A stretch of DNA of 6,722 bases from an uncultured beta proteobacterium (GTDB taxonomy: Bacteria; Pseudomonadota; Gammaproteobacteria; Burkholderiales; Burkholderiaceae_B), in the NCBI GenBank assembly GCA_903924715.1, contig CAIYCP010000316.1, positions 1-6,722 of the forward strand. Reading direction: 5' to 3'. How positions within the stretch are numbered: the stretch's first letter is position 1; every line of letters begins with the position of its first letter. The notes under the pieces were generated by a model. It saw only the letters and a list, made by a program, of their open reading frames with translations, was not told the origin of the DNA and did not search any database. Shown in pieces: positions 1-6,338 of the stretch. A program made the position numbers and the translations under genes.

Positions 1-78
1 CTCATTATTTGATTTATATCTAAAAAATTGATAAAAAAGTGTTAATTTCTACTCATTGATATAGATTTAGAGGTCACC
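1..78 (+). promoter_or_regulatory. A+T-rich leader of the Rrf2-like regulator gene
   Basis: This stretch is far richer in A+T than the rest of the window and contains no gene. It ends in a good Shine-Dalgarno sequence, AGAGG at 69-73, five bases before the ATG at 79, which supports that start. TTGAT occurs three times (9-13, 28-32, 56-60), and the longer ATTGATA occurs twice (27-33 and 55-61). TATAGA at 60-65 resembles a -10 box, but nothing convincing lies at the matching -35 position. A promoter here is inferred from composition and position. The repeated ATTGATA could be a binding site, for example for autoregulation, but that is a guess. Confidence 0.4.
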
Positions 79-498
79 ATGCTGTCAAACAGAGCTTTAA
101 GTGCCTTAAATGCTACCGTTTTTATTGCGGCAAAAGGTCACCAACACCCACCATCCACCCGCGAACTATCCGCCGCCTTAGGCTTGTCAGTATCGTCGCT
201 ACACGGGATGCTTAAACTGCTGGACGATCATGGCATTGTTCGCTCGTTCAGGGGTGCCGAAAAGCGTTACGAGATCAAAGCCGATCCGACCACAACGACG
301 GCTTGGGATGTTGTGCAGATTTTTGAAGACCCACATCCGCCAGTCGCTCAAAACGCAAAGGAAAAAGAAACAGCTTCATATGAATACGAAAATACGTATT
401 GTGAGCTGTTGAAAGATTTTTTAGCCTCGCAAAAAATCAGTGATCAAATTGCTGAAGCGCGTTCGAGTGTGGGTTCAGGTTCAGTTGCATGGGCCTGA
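79..498 (+). CDS. Rrf2-like winged helix-turn-helix transcriptional regulator
   Basis: A predicted cytoplasmic DNA-binding protein of 139 residues, the usual size for the Rrf2 family. Residues 1-20 resemble the family's first helix. Residues 26-50 form the helix-turn-helix (STRELSAALGLS, then a recognition helix ending KLLDDHGIV). Residues 53-67 form the wing (VRSFRGAEKRYEI), and AWDVVQIFED at 75-84 matches the family's 'VGDVVRALEG' segment. Many Rrf2 proteins (IscR, NsrR) bind an iron-sulfur cluster through three cysteines in the C-terminal half. This one has a single cysteine (Cys108), so a classical cluster is unlikely. The C-terminal part from about residue 88 is polar and not recognised. 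The start is supported by AGAGG five bases upstream. The next gene is convergent, so the regulator appears monocistronic and its target is not evident. The family call is fairly secure; the signal it senses is unknown. Confidence 0.72.
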   Translation: MLSNRALSALNATVFIAAKGHQHPPSTRELSAALGLSVSSLHGMLKLLDDHGIVRSFRGAEKRYEIKADPTTTTAWDVVQIFEDPHPPVAQNAKEKETASYEYENTYCELLKDFLASQKISDQIAEARSSVGSGSVAWA

Positions 499-564
499 AA
501 TCGCCACTGACTGAAGATCTCAGATGTTGCGGTTCGGGTACCTGCATCATTAATCTAGAAGGAC

Positions 565-600
565 TCTGTTGGTGTGGGCAACAGTGGGATGGCCAACAGA
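565..600. terminator. Inverted repeat between convergent genes, possible weak terminator
   Basis: TCTGTTGG at 565-572 and CCAACAGA at 593-600 are perfect 8-bp inverted arms around a 20-base loop. An alternative shorter pairing is CTGTTG (566-571) with CAACAG (579-584). The repeat lies in the 106-base gap between the converging regulator and dehydrogenase genes, four bases beyond the dehydrogenase stop codon. That is where a shared terminator would be expected. Neither side has a proper run of T, and the loop is long, so factor-independent termination is doubtful. Nothing else is apparent in this gap. Confidence 0.25.
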
Positions 601-604
601 TGCG

Positions 605-1315
605 TCACCAACCGATCGATTCACCCTTGAAATCTACAAAATGCGCGGAAGGTTTTGGTACTAACGCATCAAGCGACTTAAGCAACCCTTCGACAGACTC
701 ACCGACAGGCGTGCAGTGATCAGGCGTCGCAAACGGTTTGGATAAGGCCGAGGCGACTGTTCCTGGCTGAAGTGCAGCCAAAATTGCCTGAGGATTTTTG
801 CGTGCAAATTCTATCGCCGCTGTTTGTAAAAACATATTGACTGCGGCCTTTGAGGCGCGGTACCCGTACCAACCGCCTTTCGAGTTGTCGCTGATGCTCC
901 CAACACGGGCAGATAATTTGGCATAAATCGCGCGCTCGCGTGCCAGTAGAGGCAAAAAATACTTAAATAACAATGCTGGACCGACTGCATTAATTTGAAA
1001 GCTGCGCATGAGTCGCGTTGCCTCGAGTGCACCGAGATGCTTTTCAGGGCCGTTACCTTCGATTGTCAGCGCCCCAGTTGCGTCGACAATCAGTTGAAAA
1101 GGCCCTGACACTGAGCATTGCGACGCCGCTGCCGCTAAGCTCGCTTCGTCTTCTAGAGCAAACCCGGGTGTGTCGCGTCTTGAAACCTCAACGACCAGCG
1201 CACAGTTAGGATCGTTTTTCAGTGCAGCAACAAAACCAGCCCCGATCGTACCGGTTGAACCAATGACAAGCGCACGGTAATTTGAACCCAAGGATTGCAT
1301 TGCGTAAAACGCCAT
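605..1315 (-). CDS. Short-chain dehydrogenase/reductase, C-factor (CsgA)/sniffer-like subgroup
   Basis: A predicted cytoplasmic NAD(P)-dependent oxidoreductase of 236 residues, normal for a classical SDR. The cofactor-binding turn is GSTGTIG at residues 19-25, after a hydrophobic strand (RALVIG). Asn109 in FQINAVGP corresponds to the catalytic Asn. Ser140 is 12 residues before the catalytic Tyr152, and Lys156 completes YRASK. The segment ARVGSISDN...GGWYGYRASKAAVN is typical of the C-factor/sniffer-like subgroup, whose substrates are mostly unknown. PGTV at 184-187 follows the usual cofactor-binding loop. The start is uncertain: neither Met1 nor Met6 (ATG at 1300) has a clear ribosome site. 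On this strand a TATCAT box (plus-strand 1323-1328) sits so near Met1 that it would fit Met6 better, though no good -35 accompanies it. The gene diverges from the MpaB-like oxygenase gene and converges on the regulator. The SDR call is strong; the substrate is unknown. Confidence 0.88.
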   Translation of the reverse strand: MAFYAMQSLGSNYRALVIGSTGTIGAGFVAALKNDPNCALVVEVSRRDTPGFALEDEASLAAAASQCSVSGPFQLIVDATGALTIEGNGPEKHLGALEATRLMRSFQINAVGPALLFKYFLPLLARERAIYAKLSARVGSISDNSKGGWYGYRASKAAVNMFLQTAAIEFARKNPQAILAALQPGTVASALSKPFATPDHCTPVGESVEGLLKSLDALVPKPSAHFVDFKGESIGW

Positions 1316-1378
1316 TAACGATATGATAGTGCGCAGAATACAAGCGTTGCATGCGGCTCGTACGAAAGCCCCTAATGT

Positions 1379-1388
1379 GTTTGCAAAC
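1379..1388. promoter_or_regulatory. Palindrome GTTTGCAAAC in a divergent intergenic region, candidate operator
   Basis: GTTTGCAAAC is a perfect 10-bp palindrome. It extends to 14 bp (1377-1390) with one mismatched pair. It sits near the middle of the 120-base gap (1316-1435) separating the divergent dehydrogenase and oxygenase genes, where an operator acting on both would lie. I see no convincing -35/-10 pair for either direction. The oxygenase side has only a weak, distant Shine-Dalgarno-like AGG at 1422-1424, 11 bases before its ATG. A regulatory role is inferred only from symmetry and position. Confidence 0.3.
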
Positions 1389-1435
1389 GCAGTTCGATTG
1401 AATCAAAACGGCAAGTCTTTTAGGTCAAGTCCTCC

Positions 1436-2305
1436 ATGCAGCAATTCCAGCGTTTCATTCAACAAAACATTCGCGAAATGGTCGGCGGGGGCGGGCCACC
1501 TGTGGCGTTTTTAGTACCTGCGGGTGATCGAGGCTTGCTTGGCCCAGAGTCGATGGCTTGGGCGGTGCACGCGGATTTTGTGTCGATGATGATTGGCGGA
1601 ATCAGTTCGCTGATTTTGCAAGCGCTGCACCCTCAGGCGCTTGCAGGCGTGTGGGATCATTCAAGCTTTCGTAAAGACTTGCGTGCCCGGCTGGGCCGCA
1701 CCGCATTTTTTATAGCCGCTACCACTTATGGCTCGACCGAGATGGCGAACGGTGCCATTGAGCGGGTCAACGCGATTCATCAGCACATCGTCGGTGTTGA
1801 CGAATTTGGCAAACCCTATCGTGCGACTGATCCTCATTTGTTAGCTTGGGTGCACCTGACTGAAATCACCAGTTTTTGGCGCTCGTATCAAACGTATGTC
1901 AACTCGAACGCGACGCTGCAACAAAAAAATCAGTATGTGTCTGAAATGACGCTGCTTGGAGAAAAAATGGGCGCACTCGCTTTGCCAACTGATTATTTTT
2001 CTAGCGAACAGGCGATCGAACAGTATTGGCCTGAACTCGTTTACAGTGCACGAACGCGCAGTATTATTGAACTGATTGAGCAATTTCCCAGCGGCTGGGC
2101 CGCAAAACCCTTGGTCAAGCTGATGATTCAGGCTGGATTTTTAAATTTACCTGACTGGGCGTTCGCCAAGATTGGGCGACCTAAACCTAGCGCGATGCAA
2201 CGTCTTGCAGTTGAGCACGCTGTTAAATTGGCCGCGCAGCCGATACGGTCTGCACTCAAGGATGGTGTGGCAGCGCATGCTCGTCGCCGCGTATTGAATA
2301 CCTAA
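1436..2305 (+). CDS. MpaB/DUF2236-family oxygenase (rubber-oxygenase-type catalytic domain)
   Basis: The 289-residue protein is essentially one DUF2236 domain, the family that includes fungal MpaB (oxidative cleavage of a farnesyl chain in mycophenolic acid synthesis) and latex-clearing protein Lcp (a heme b rubber dioxygenase). Family motifs appear in order: LLGPESMAWAVHAD at 34-47, LQALHPQALAGVWDHSSF at 61-78, RTAFF at 88-92 with TYGSTE at 97-102, RVNAIHQHIVG at 110-120, and DPHLLAWVHLTE at 132-143. Candidate heme-site residues, by analogy with the Arg, Thr and axial His of Lcp, are Arg88 and a histidine such as His115 or His140; no alignment was made. There is no signal peptide. Hydrophobic stretches such as 50-63 fit the helical fold. 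The ATG at 1436 places the first motif at the usual distance, but its ribosome site is weak. The 3' end is 19 bases from the convergent Bug gene. The bacterial substrate is unknown. Confidence 0.85.
   Translation: MQQFQRFIQQNIREMVGGGGPPVAFLVPAGDRGLLGPESMAWAVHADFVSMMIGGISSLILQALHPQALAGVWDHSSFRKDLRARLGRTAFFIAATTYGSTEMANGAIERVNAIHQHIVGVDEFGKPYRATDPHLLAWVHLTEITSFWRSYQTYVNSNATLQQKNQYVSEMTLLGEKMGALALPTDYFSSEQAIEQYWPELVYSARTRSIIELIEQFPSGWAAKPLVKLMIQAGFLNLPDWAFAKIGRPKPSAMQRLAVEHAVKLAAQPIRSALKDGVAAHARRRVLNT
1617..1645. repeat. Perfect 9-bp inverted repeat inside the oxygenase gene
   Basis: TGCAAGCGC at 1617-1625 and GCGCTTGCA at 1637-1645 are exact reverse complements around an 11-base loop, and flanking T-G wobbles could lengthen the stem in RNA. 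The repeat encodes the conserved motif QALHPQALA, in which QAL occurs twice, so protein constraint may explain it fully. No function can be assigned. Confidence 0.4.
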
Positions 2306-2324
2306 TATTTTTTGTGATTGATCC

Positions 2325-3311
2325 TTACTCTGCCTTGATACCTGCTTGCTTGATCAGGGAGCCGTACATGGTGAGTTCTCGCTTCAATAGCTCAGCAAAC
2401 GACGTGGGTGAATTACCAATCAAGTCGTTACCGCCTTTCGTTTGTAAGGCCTCGATGACCTCAGGGTCTTGCAGCGATTGAATAATTACTTCATTGAGGC
2501 GTTGAACGATCGCGCCATCGATGCCGGCAGGGGCGAAGACTCCCACAAATTGCGTAATATCAAAGTCCTTAAAACCCGCTTCTTGCATGGTAGGAATGTC
2601 GGGCAGTGAGCGAGCCCGCTTTGGTCCGGATACTGCGAAGGCTTTGAGTCTCTTGTCTTGAATCAAAGGCGACGCCGTTAAGACCGTATCAAAGGTAAAC
2701 GCCAGTTGACCGCCCAATAAGTCGACCAGTGCAGGTGCGCTGCCTTTGTACGGGACATGATTAAATTGTGTGCGACTGAGCACTGCAAACATCTCGCCAG
2801 CCAGGTGCCCGCCACCTCCGATGCCTGTTGATCCATAGCTCAGTTTGCCTGGCTGGGCTTTGCCTTGTTGTACGGCATCTTGCAGCGTGTTGAGTGCTGA
2901 CGCGTTTGAAACCACTAATACATATTGAAATGACAGCACCTGACTAATTGGCTGCAAGTCTTTGAGTGGATCGTAGGGAACCTTGGCGTACAGAACTGGA
3001 TTGATGACAATCGGGCCACTGGCAGCCATGAGAAGCGTATAGCCATCCGGGGTCGCCTTGACCACCACATCTGTGCCGATCATGCCGTTCGCACCGCTGC
3101 GATTGTCAACGACGATCGGAGTGTTGAGCAGCGCGCTCATTTTTTTGGCCATCACTCGTCCTGTGATGTCGGCATTGCCGCCTGCAGGGTAGGGTACGAC
3201 CATTTTGATCGGGCGATTGGGGTAGGCCTGCGCCTGAGCGAGAGTGGACCAGAAATGGCTCAGAAGCAAGACCAAAATCAGCGAAAAGGTGTGAAAAATT
3301 CGAGTGTGCAT
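2325..3311 (-). CDS. Bug-family periplasmic solute-binding protein (tripartite tricarboxylate transporter receptor)
   Basis: A 328-residue exported binding protein of the Bug/TctC family, normal in length. Proteins of this family capture small carboxylates or related metabolites in the periplasm. An N-terminal signal peptide has a hydrophobic core at 9-22 and a likely cleavage after AQAQA (residue 29). The mature protein opens with YPNRPIKMVVPYPAGGNAD, the family's first strand and ligand-binding loop, with Asp48 in the conserved position. Further family hallmarks are DNRSGANGMIG (69-79), ATPDGYTLL (86-94), YGSTGIGGGGHLAGEMF (159-175, second ligand loop), VPYKGSAPAL (186-195) and PDIPTMQEAGF (237-247). 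No TctA/TctB membrane genes are nearby, so it is an orphan receptor, as most Bug proteins are. It diverges from the exported-protein operon and converges on the oxygenase gene. The ligand cannot be predicted. No good Shine-Dalgarno precedes the ATG, but the signal peptide supports this start. Confidence 0.93.
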   Translation of the reverse strand: MHTRIFHTFSLILVLLLSHFWSTLAQAQAYPNRPIKMVVPYPAGGNADITGRVMAKKMSALLNTPIVVDNRSGANGMIGTDVVVKATPDGYTLLMAASGPIVINPVLYAKVPYDPLKDLQPISQVLSFQYVLVVSNASALNTLQDAVQQGKAQPGKLSYGSTGIGGGGHLAGEMFAVLSRTQFNHVPYKGSAPALVDLLGGQLAFTFDTVLTASPLIQDKRLKAFAVSGPKRARSLPDIPTMQEAGFKDFDITQFVGVFAPAGIDGAIVQRLNEVIIQSLQDPEVIEALQTKGGNDLIGNSPTSFAELLKRELTMYGSLIKQAGIKAE

Positions 3312-3340
3312 GATAGATTTTGGGATCTCGGGCCAGGTCG

Positions 3341-3368
3341 ATTAAACTCTAGGCCCAATTTAGCTCAA
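3341..3368 (-). promoter_or_regulatory. Candidate sigma-70-type promoter for the Bug-family gene
   Basis: Read on the minus strand, TTGAGC (plus 3363-3368) and TTTAAT (plus 3341-3346) are separated by 16 bases. The -10 matches consensus at five of six positions and the -35 at four. Transcription would begin about 20-25 bases before the ATG at 3311. A better -35 hexamer, TTGACT, lies further upstream but is 25 bases from this -10. The 76-base gap (3312-3387) must also hold the start signals for the divergent operon; I see no convincing plus-strand promoter. Confidence 0.35.
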
Positions 3369-3387
3369 ATCAGTCAAAGAAAATACT

Positions 3388-4533
3388 ATGTACGCTGCCC
3401 GTCAATTCGCTCGCTTGCTTGCATTGGTTGGTCTGATGGTTGTCGGCGTGGCAACCGGGCAACCCGCAGGGTCGGTTGGTCACGCCGGTATTGCAAAGGC
3501 CGTTGTTGATTCGGTCGTTAGTCAAAATGCTTCTGCATCGATGCGCACCGCCGCGATTTTATTGGCGGGGCAACAGCCGCTGACCAACGTGCCGCTCCCT
3601 CTACTCGAAAGTCCGCGTTGGGCGAGTTTTGTGCGCGAGGTCACCTCAAACTGGGCGCGCTATAGTCAAACGATTGGCGATCCGATGGCTCAGTGGGCAC
3701 TCGAAGAAGTCCCGGCTGCCACAGAGACTGTGTTCTATCCTTTTTCTGGTCCTGACTTCGTCACGGTGAATCATTTGTTCCCGAACGCGCGACGCTATGT
3801 CATGATGGCCATGCAAAATGCAGAGCGCCCCTTAGATCTGGCGAACTTGCCCCCTGACTTGCTTGAACAAAGTCTTGGCGTGTTGACTTCGGCGTGGCAG
3901 CATTTTGGTGTGCATGGTTTTTATGTCACTGAGTACCTCGAAAAATATCTGTACTCGACGCGCGCCAATATTGGGGCCAGTACGTTTATCGTAAGTTTTT
4001 TAAGTTTGCAGGGTTTTGAGATTGAACGTGTCGTGCCGATTGAGGTTGACGCAAACGCGACGATTCAAGAGCTCTCGCCCGAGACCCCGCGTTGGCGCTC
4101 GGTGCGTATCCAGGCAAACCGAAACGGCAAAACTATCATCGTCGATTACTTGAAGGTCGACCTGTCAAATGTTGGCCTGCAAGCTGCCCCTGAAAACCTT
4201 GAGTTAGTGCGTGCACTAGCGGCGAGCCCTGTCATGTTTAAGGCCGCTTCACATTTGCCGCAAAATGCGAGCTTTAGTGTGATTGCTAATGAAGTGTTGG
4301 CGCGCTCGCCCGTCATCTTGCAGGATGAAACCGGTTTGCGGTACACCAATCTAATTCAAGCGCATCAAGTTGCTTTGTTTGGAAAATTTGTTGTTGCGCA
4401 TCATGCCTTCCAAAGCTATCACGGGGATCTGGCGCAGGCCTTTGCCAAGCGCGACGATATCAAACCGTTGAAATTTAGATTTGGTTATTTTAAAGATGGT
4501 AACTATGCCGTCATGATCGCGCAGCGCAAATAG
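3388..4533 (+). CDS. Exported protein of unknown function with a YPFSGPDF motif
   Basis: I cannot name this 381-residue protein. The N-terminus has basic residues (Arg5, Arg9), a hydrophobic core at about 9-23 and small residues near 22-28, consistent with a Sec signal peptide or an N-terminal anchor. No other strong membrane segment is evident. The most distinctive segment is FYPFSGPDFVTVNHLFPNAR (116-135) followed by RYVMMAMQNAERPLDL (136-151). It looks like a conserved family core, and I have a weak impression of similar motifs in uncharacterised bacterial secreted proteins. The rest appears mixed alpha/beta: a helical region around 153-190, a strand-rich part around 195-260 and a C-terminal region ending in FRFGYFKDGNYAVMIAQ. 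The only histidine pair is HH at 338-339. There are no cysteines, so it is not a lipoprotein. The ribosome site is weak (AAAGA, about eight bases upstream). The PhoD-like gene follows after 10 bases, so the two are probably one operon, with a shared envelope or extracellular role. Confidence 0.8.
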   Translation: MYAARQFARLLALVGLMVVGVATGQPAGSVGHAGIAKAVVDSVVSQNASASMRTAAILLAGQQPLTNVPLPLLESPRWASFVREVTSNWARYSQTIGDPMAQWALEEVPAATETVFYPFSGPDFVTVNHLFPNARRYVMMAMQNAERPLDLANLPPDLLEQSLGVLTSAWQHFGVHGFYVTEYLEKYLYSTRANIGASTFIVSFLSLQGFEIERVVPIEVDANATIQELSPETPRWRSVRIQANRNGKTIIVDYLKVDLSNVGLQAAPENLELVRALAASPVMFKAASHLPQNASFSVIANEVLARSPVILQDETGLRYTNLIQAHQVALFGKFVVAHHAFQSYHGDLAQAFAKRDDIKPLKFRFGYFKDGNYAVMIAQRK

Positions 4534-4543
4534 AGAAAAAACC

Positions 4544-6142
4544 ATGAAGCGTCGTGATTTTCTGCGTGCCAGTACCGCACCCTTGCTCGCCGCACTGCCC
4601 CCGGCTGTTTTTGCACAGTCGTCGATTACACCGATGGGGTCTGTATGGGATGCGGGTCAGGTCAGGCACATCTTGCCAACTGCGAATCATTCAGATTTTT
4701 TGATTAAGGTTTCGTTCGTATCTTCATTGAATGTACCGCCCCGATTGATGGTTGATGGCCGTGCTGTCGAGGGGCAAATGACTGACACGCAGGGCGAGTT
4801 TTGGCAATTTCGGGTCGGCGGATTGTCTGCAGGGCGCGCGTATACGCTTGCGTTGAAAGGCTCTGAAGGTCAGTCCTTGTGTCAGCCATGGGATCTGGCG
4901 ACTTTTCCGACACCTGCGAGCACCCCAGACCATTTGCGTTTACTGCTGTTCACCTGTGCGGGCGGACACGAAGCAATGAACTTCTTGCCCGCTGTAACGA
5001 GACACCGTCTGCTCAAGCGTGCGTTATCTTTTAAACCTGATGCCGCGGTTGCGAACGGAGACCATGTGTATTGGGATCTGCGCTCACCGCTCACCGCAAA
5101 AAATTCCGGAGGATCGGCTCAGGCTAAAGCGTTAATCGGTGGAAGCTTTGAGCGCTCGATGCCGGTGTTTGGTACGGATAACGAACACTTGCTTAAAAAA
5201 GCAGCGGGGCCTCAGATTACGCCGGTATACGGAACAGCCTTTCGGTCGACACCCACCTTCTTTATTCAGGATGATCACGATTATTGGGATAACGATGATG
5301 CGGTCGATGAAATCATTACGTTTCCACCAGACTTCTTTATGCGGCAAATGGCACGGGTGACACAGTCGATGTATTACCCTGAATTTTTGCCCGATACCAC
5401 GCGGCCCTTTGGGTTGCCCGGTGCTGCAGAAATGGGTCGAGCGTCATCGGTCGCTGAAAGTTTTGGCACCTTGCGTTACGGTCGCCTGGCAGAGCTGTTG
5501 CTGTACTCCGTGCGGCCGACCATGACACTCGCAGGGCCTAGCGCAGTCTTTGTTGAAGACACCGTTGAAGCCTGGCTTAAACAACGCATGGCCGACTCCG
5601 ACGCAGCGCATGTGATCAATGCGCCATCAAATCCGCATGGTTGGACGGCTGGTAAGTGGGGCGAGTGGTATCCCGACGTGTTGAGCAAAGAGGGAGGTCT
5701 CACGCTCGATATTAAAAAGCCCTATTGGCAAGAAGGCTGGCTCAAGCAGCACGACCGTTTGCTGGCGGCACTGTCAGGGATGAAATGCAAAATCCCGCTT
5801 TCTGTCAGTGGAGACTTGCAGGCACTTGCTTTGGGCCGCATTACGCGCACCGGTACGCTTGATTTATCAAAGAATCCTGTGGTTTCTGTCGTGACAGGTC
5901 CAATCGGTACGCGTCCGACTGGCTGGCCCTCGGGTCTTCGTAAAATCAGCGCACAGCCCTCGTTACACTTAAGTATGAACGAGGCGATTGCGCCAATCGA
6001 ACAGCATGGCTTTACGATCGCTGATTTTACAAACGATAAAGTGATATTGAAGTTTTTCAAGTGGGATCTAAAAACGCAGCCGCTCGAGGCGATCGATACC
6101 CTTGAACCATTCCATACTGCGGAACTTCAAAGGCCAGGCTGA
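4544..6142 (+). CDS. Tat-exported PhoD-like metallophosphoesterase with altered third metal motif
   Basis: This 532-residue protein resembles the PhoD alkaline phosphatase/phosphodiesterase family, which hydrolyses phosphate esters outside the cytoplasm using bound metals. Residues 2-9 (KRRDFLRA) form a twin-arginine motif, followed by a hydrophobic stretch and probable cleavage after VFA (residue 24). Residues about 48-123 resemble the fibronectin-III-like N-terminal domain of PhoD proteins. The catalytic domain shows FTCAGG (136-141, Cys138 matching the family's metal-binding Cys), NGDHVYWD (171-178, Asp173 and Tyr176) and QDDHDYWDND (242-251). The third motif is SGDLQALALG (422-431), where the family usually has GD-x-H; Gln425 replaces the histidine. 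Activity may therefore be changed or lost, and the substrate is not known. AGAGA at 4532-4536 overlaps the upstream stop codon, seven bases before the ATG, indicating coupled translation with the preceding gene. The family call is good; true alkaline phosphatase activity is not established. Confidence 0.85.
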   Translation: MKRRDFLRASTAPLLAALPPAVFAQSSITPMGSVWDAGQVRHILPTANHSDFLIKVSFVSSLNVPPRLMVDGRAVEGQMTDTQGEFWQFRVGGLSAGRAYTLALKGSEGQSLCQPWDLATFPTPASTPDHLRLLLFTCAGGHEAMNFLPAVTRHRLLKRALSFKPDAAVANGDHVYWDLRSPLTAKNSGGSAQAKALIGGSFERSMPVFGTDNEHLLKKAAGPQITPVYGTAFRSTPTFFIQDDHDYWDNDDAVDEIITFPPDFFMRQMARVTQSMYYPEFLPDTTRPFGLPGAAEMGRASSVAESFGTLRYGRLAELLLYSVRPTMTLAGPSAVFVEDTVEAWLKQRMADSDAAHVINAPSNPHGWTAGKWGEWYPDVLSKEGGLTLDIKKPYWQEGWLKQHDRLLAALSGMKCKIPLSVSGDLQALALGRITRTGTLDLSKNPVVSVVTGPIGTRPTGWPSGLRKISAQPSLHLSMNEAIAPIEQHGFTIADFTNDKVILKFFKWDLKTQPLEAIDTLEPFHTAELQRPG

Positions 6143-6278
6143 GCCCATTGGTTCGGTATTATTCGTGGGTATACTCATTTGCAACGGCTCATCGCGAGAC
6201 GGCGGGGCCAATTTACGACGTGTATGAAGTTCTCTGAGCGGTATCCAGCAAAAGTAGGTGTCTGCATTGCGGGTAGGG

Positions 6279-6304
6279 CTCTTAAAGAGTAATCTCTCTA
6301 GAGA
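6279..6304. promoter_or_regulatory. Two adjacent short palindromes before the acyl-CoA dehydrogenase gene, candidate operator
   Basis: CTCTTAAAGAG (6279-6289) and TCTCTAGAGA (6295-6304) are both perfect inverted repeats sharing CTCT/AGAG arms, with centres about 15.5 bases apart. They lie 35-60 bases before the ATG at 6339, where a repressor such as a TetR-type protein often binds upstream of fatty-acid degradation genes. A poor promoter match overlaps them: TTGCGG at 6267-6272, a 17-base gap, then TAATCT at 6290-6295. The rest of the 6143-6338 gap holds no gene, and I find no convincing terminator for the PhoD-like gene. The role is inferred from symmetry and position only. Confidence 0.3.
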
Positions 6305-6338
6305 AAATTTATTTATCAGATCAACCAAAGAGACAACA

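Noticed and set aside
489..719. 76-codon plus-strand open frame after the regulator gene
   Set aside because: It overlaps the 3' end of the well-supported dehydrogenase gene on the other strand, has no ribosome site and no recognisable protein features.
1206..1514. Small open frames on both strands across the divergent gap (1206-1406 minus, 1323-1514 plus)
   Set aside because: They overlap the starts of the dehydrogenase or oxygenase genes in other frames and show no protein-like character.
2325..3311. A complete tripartite tricarboxylate transporter locus
   Set aside because: Only the binding protein is present; no TctA- or TctB-like membrane protein is encoded on either side.
5722..6060. 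112-codon minus-strand open frame inside the PhoD-like gene
   Set aside because: It lies wholly antisense to a strongly supported gene and its translation shows no family resemblance; it is a shadow frame.
6143..6180. Terminator after the PhoD-like gene (CCCA...TGGG pairing)
   Set aside because: The stem is only about four base pairs with a long loop and no following T run.
6068..6328. 86-codon minus-strand open frame across the gap before the acyl-CoA dehydrogenase gene
   Set aside because: It overlaps the end of the PhoD-like gene, has no recognisable motifs and covers the probable promoter region of the next gene.
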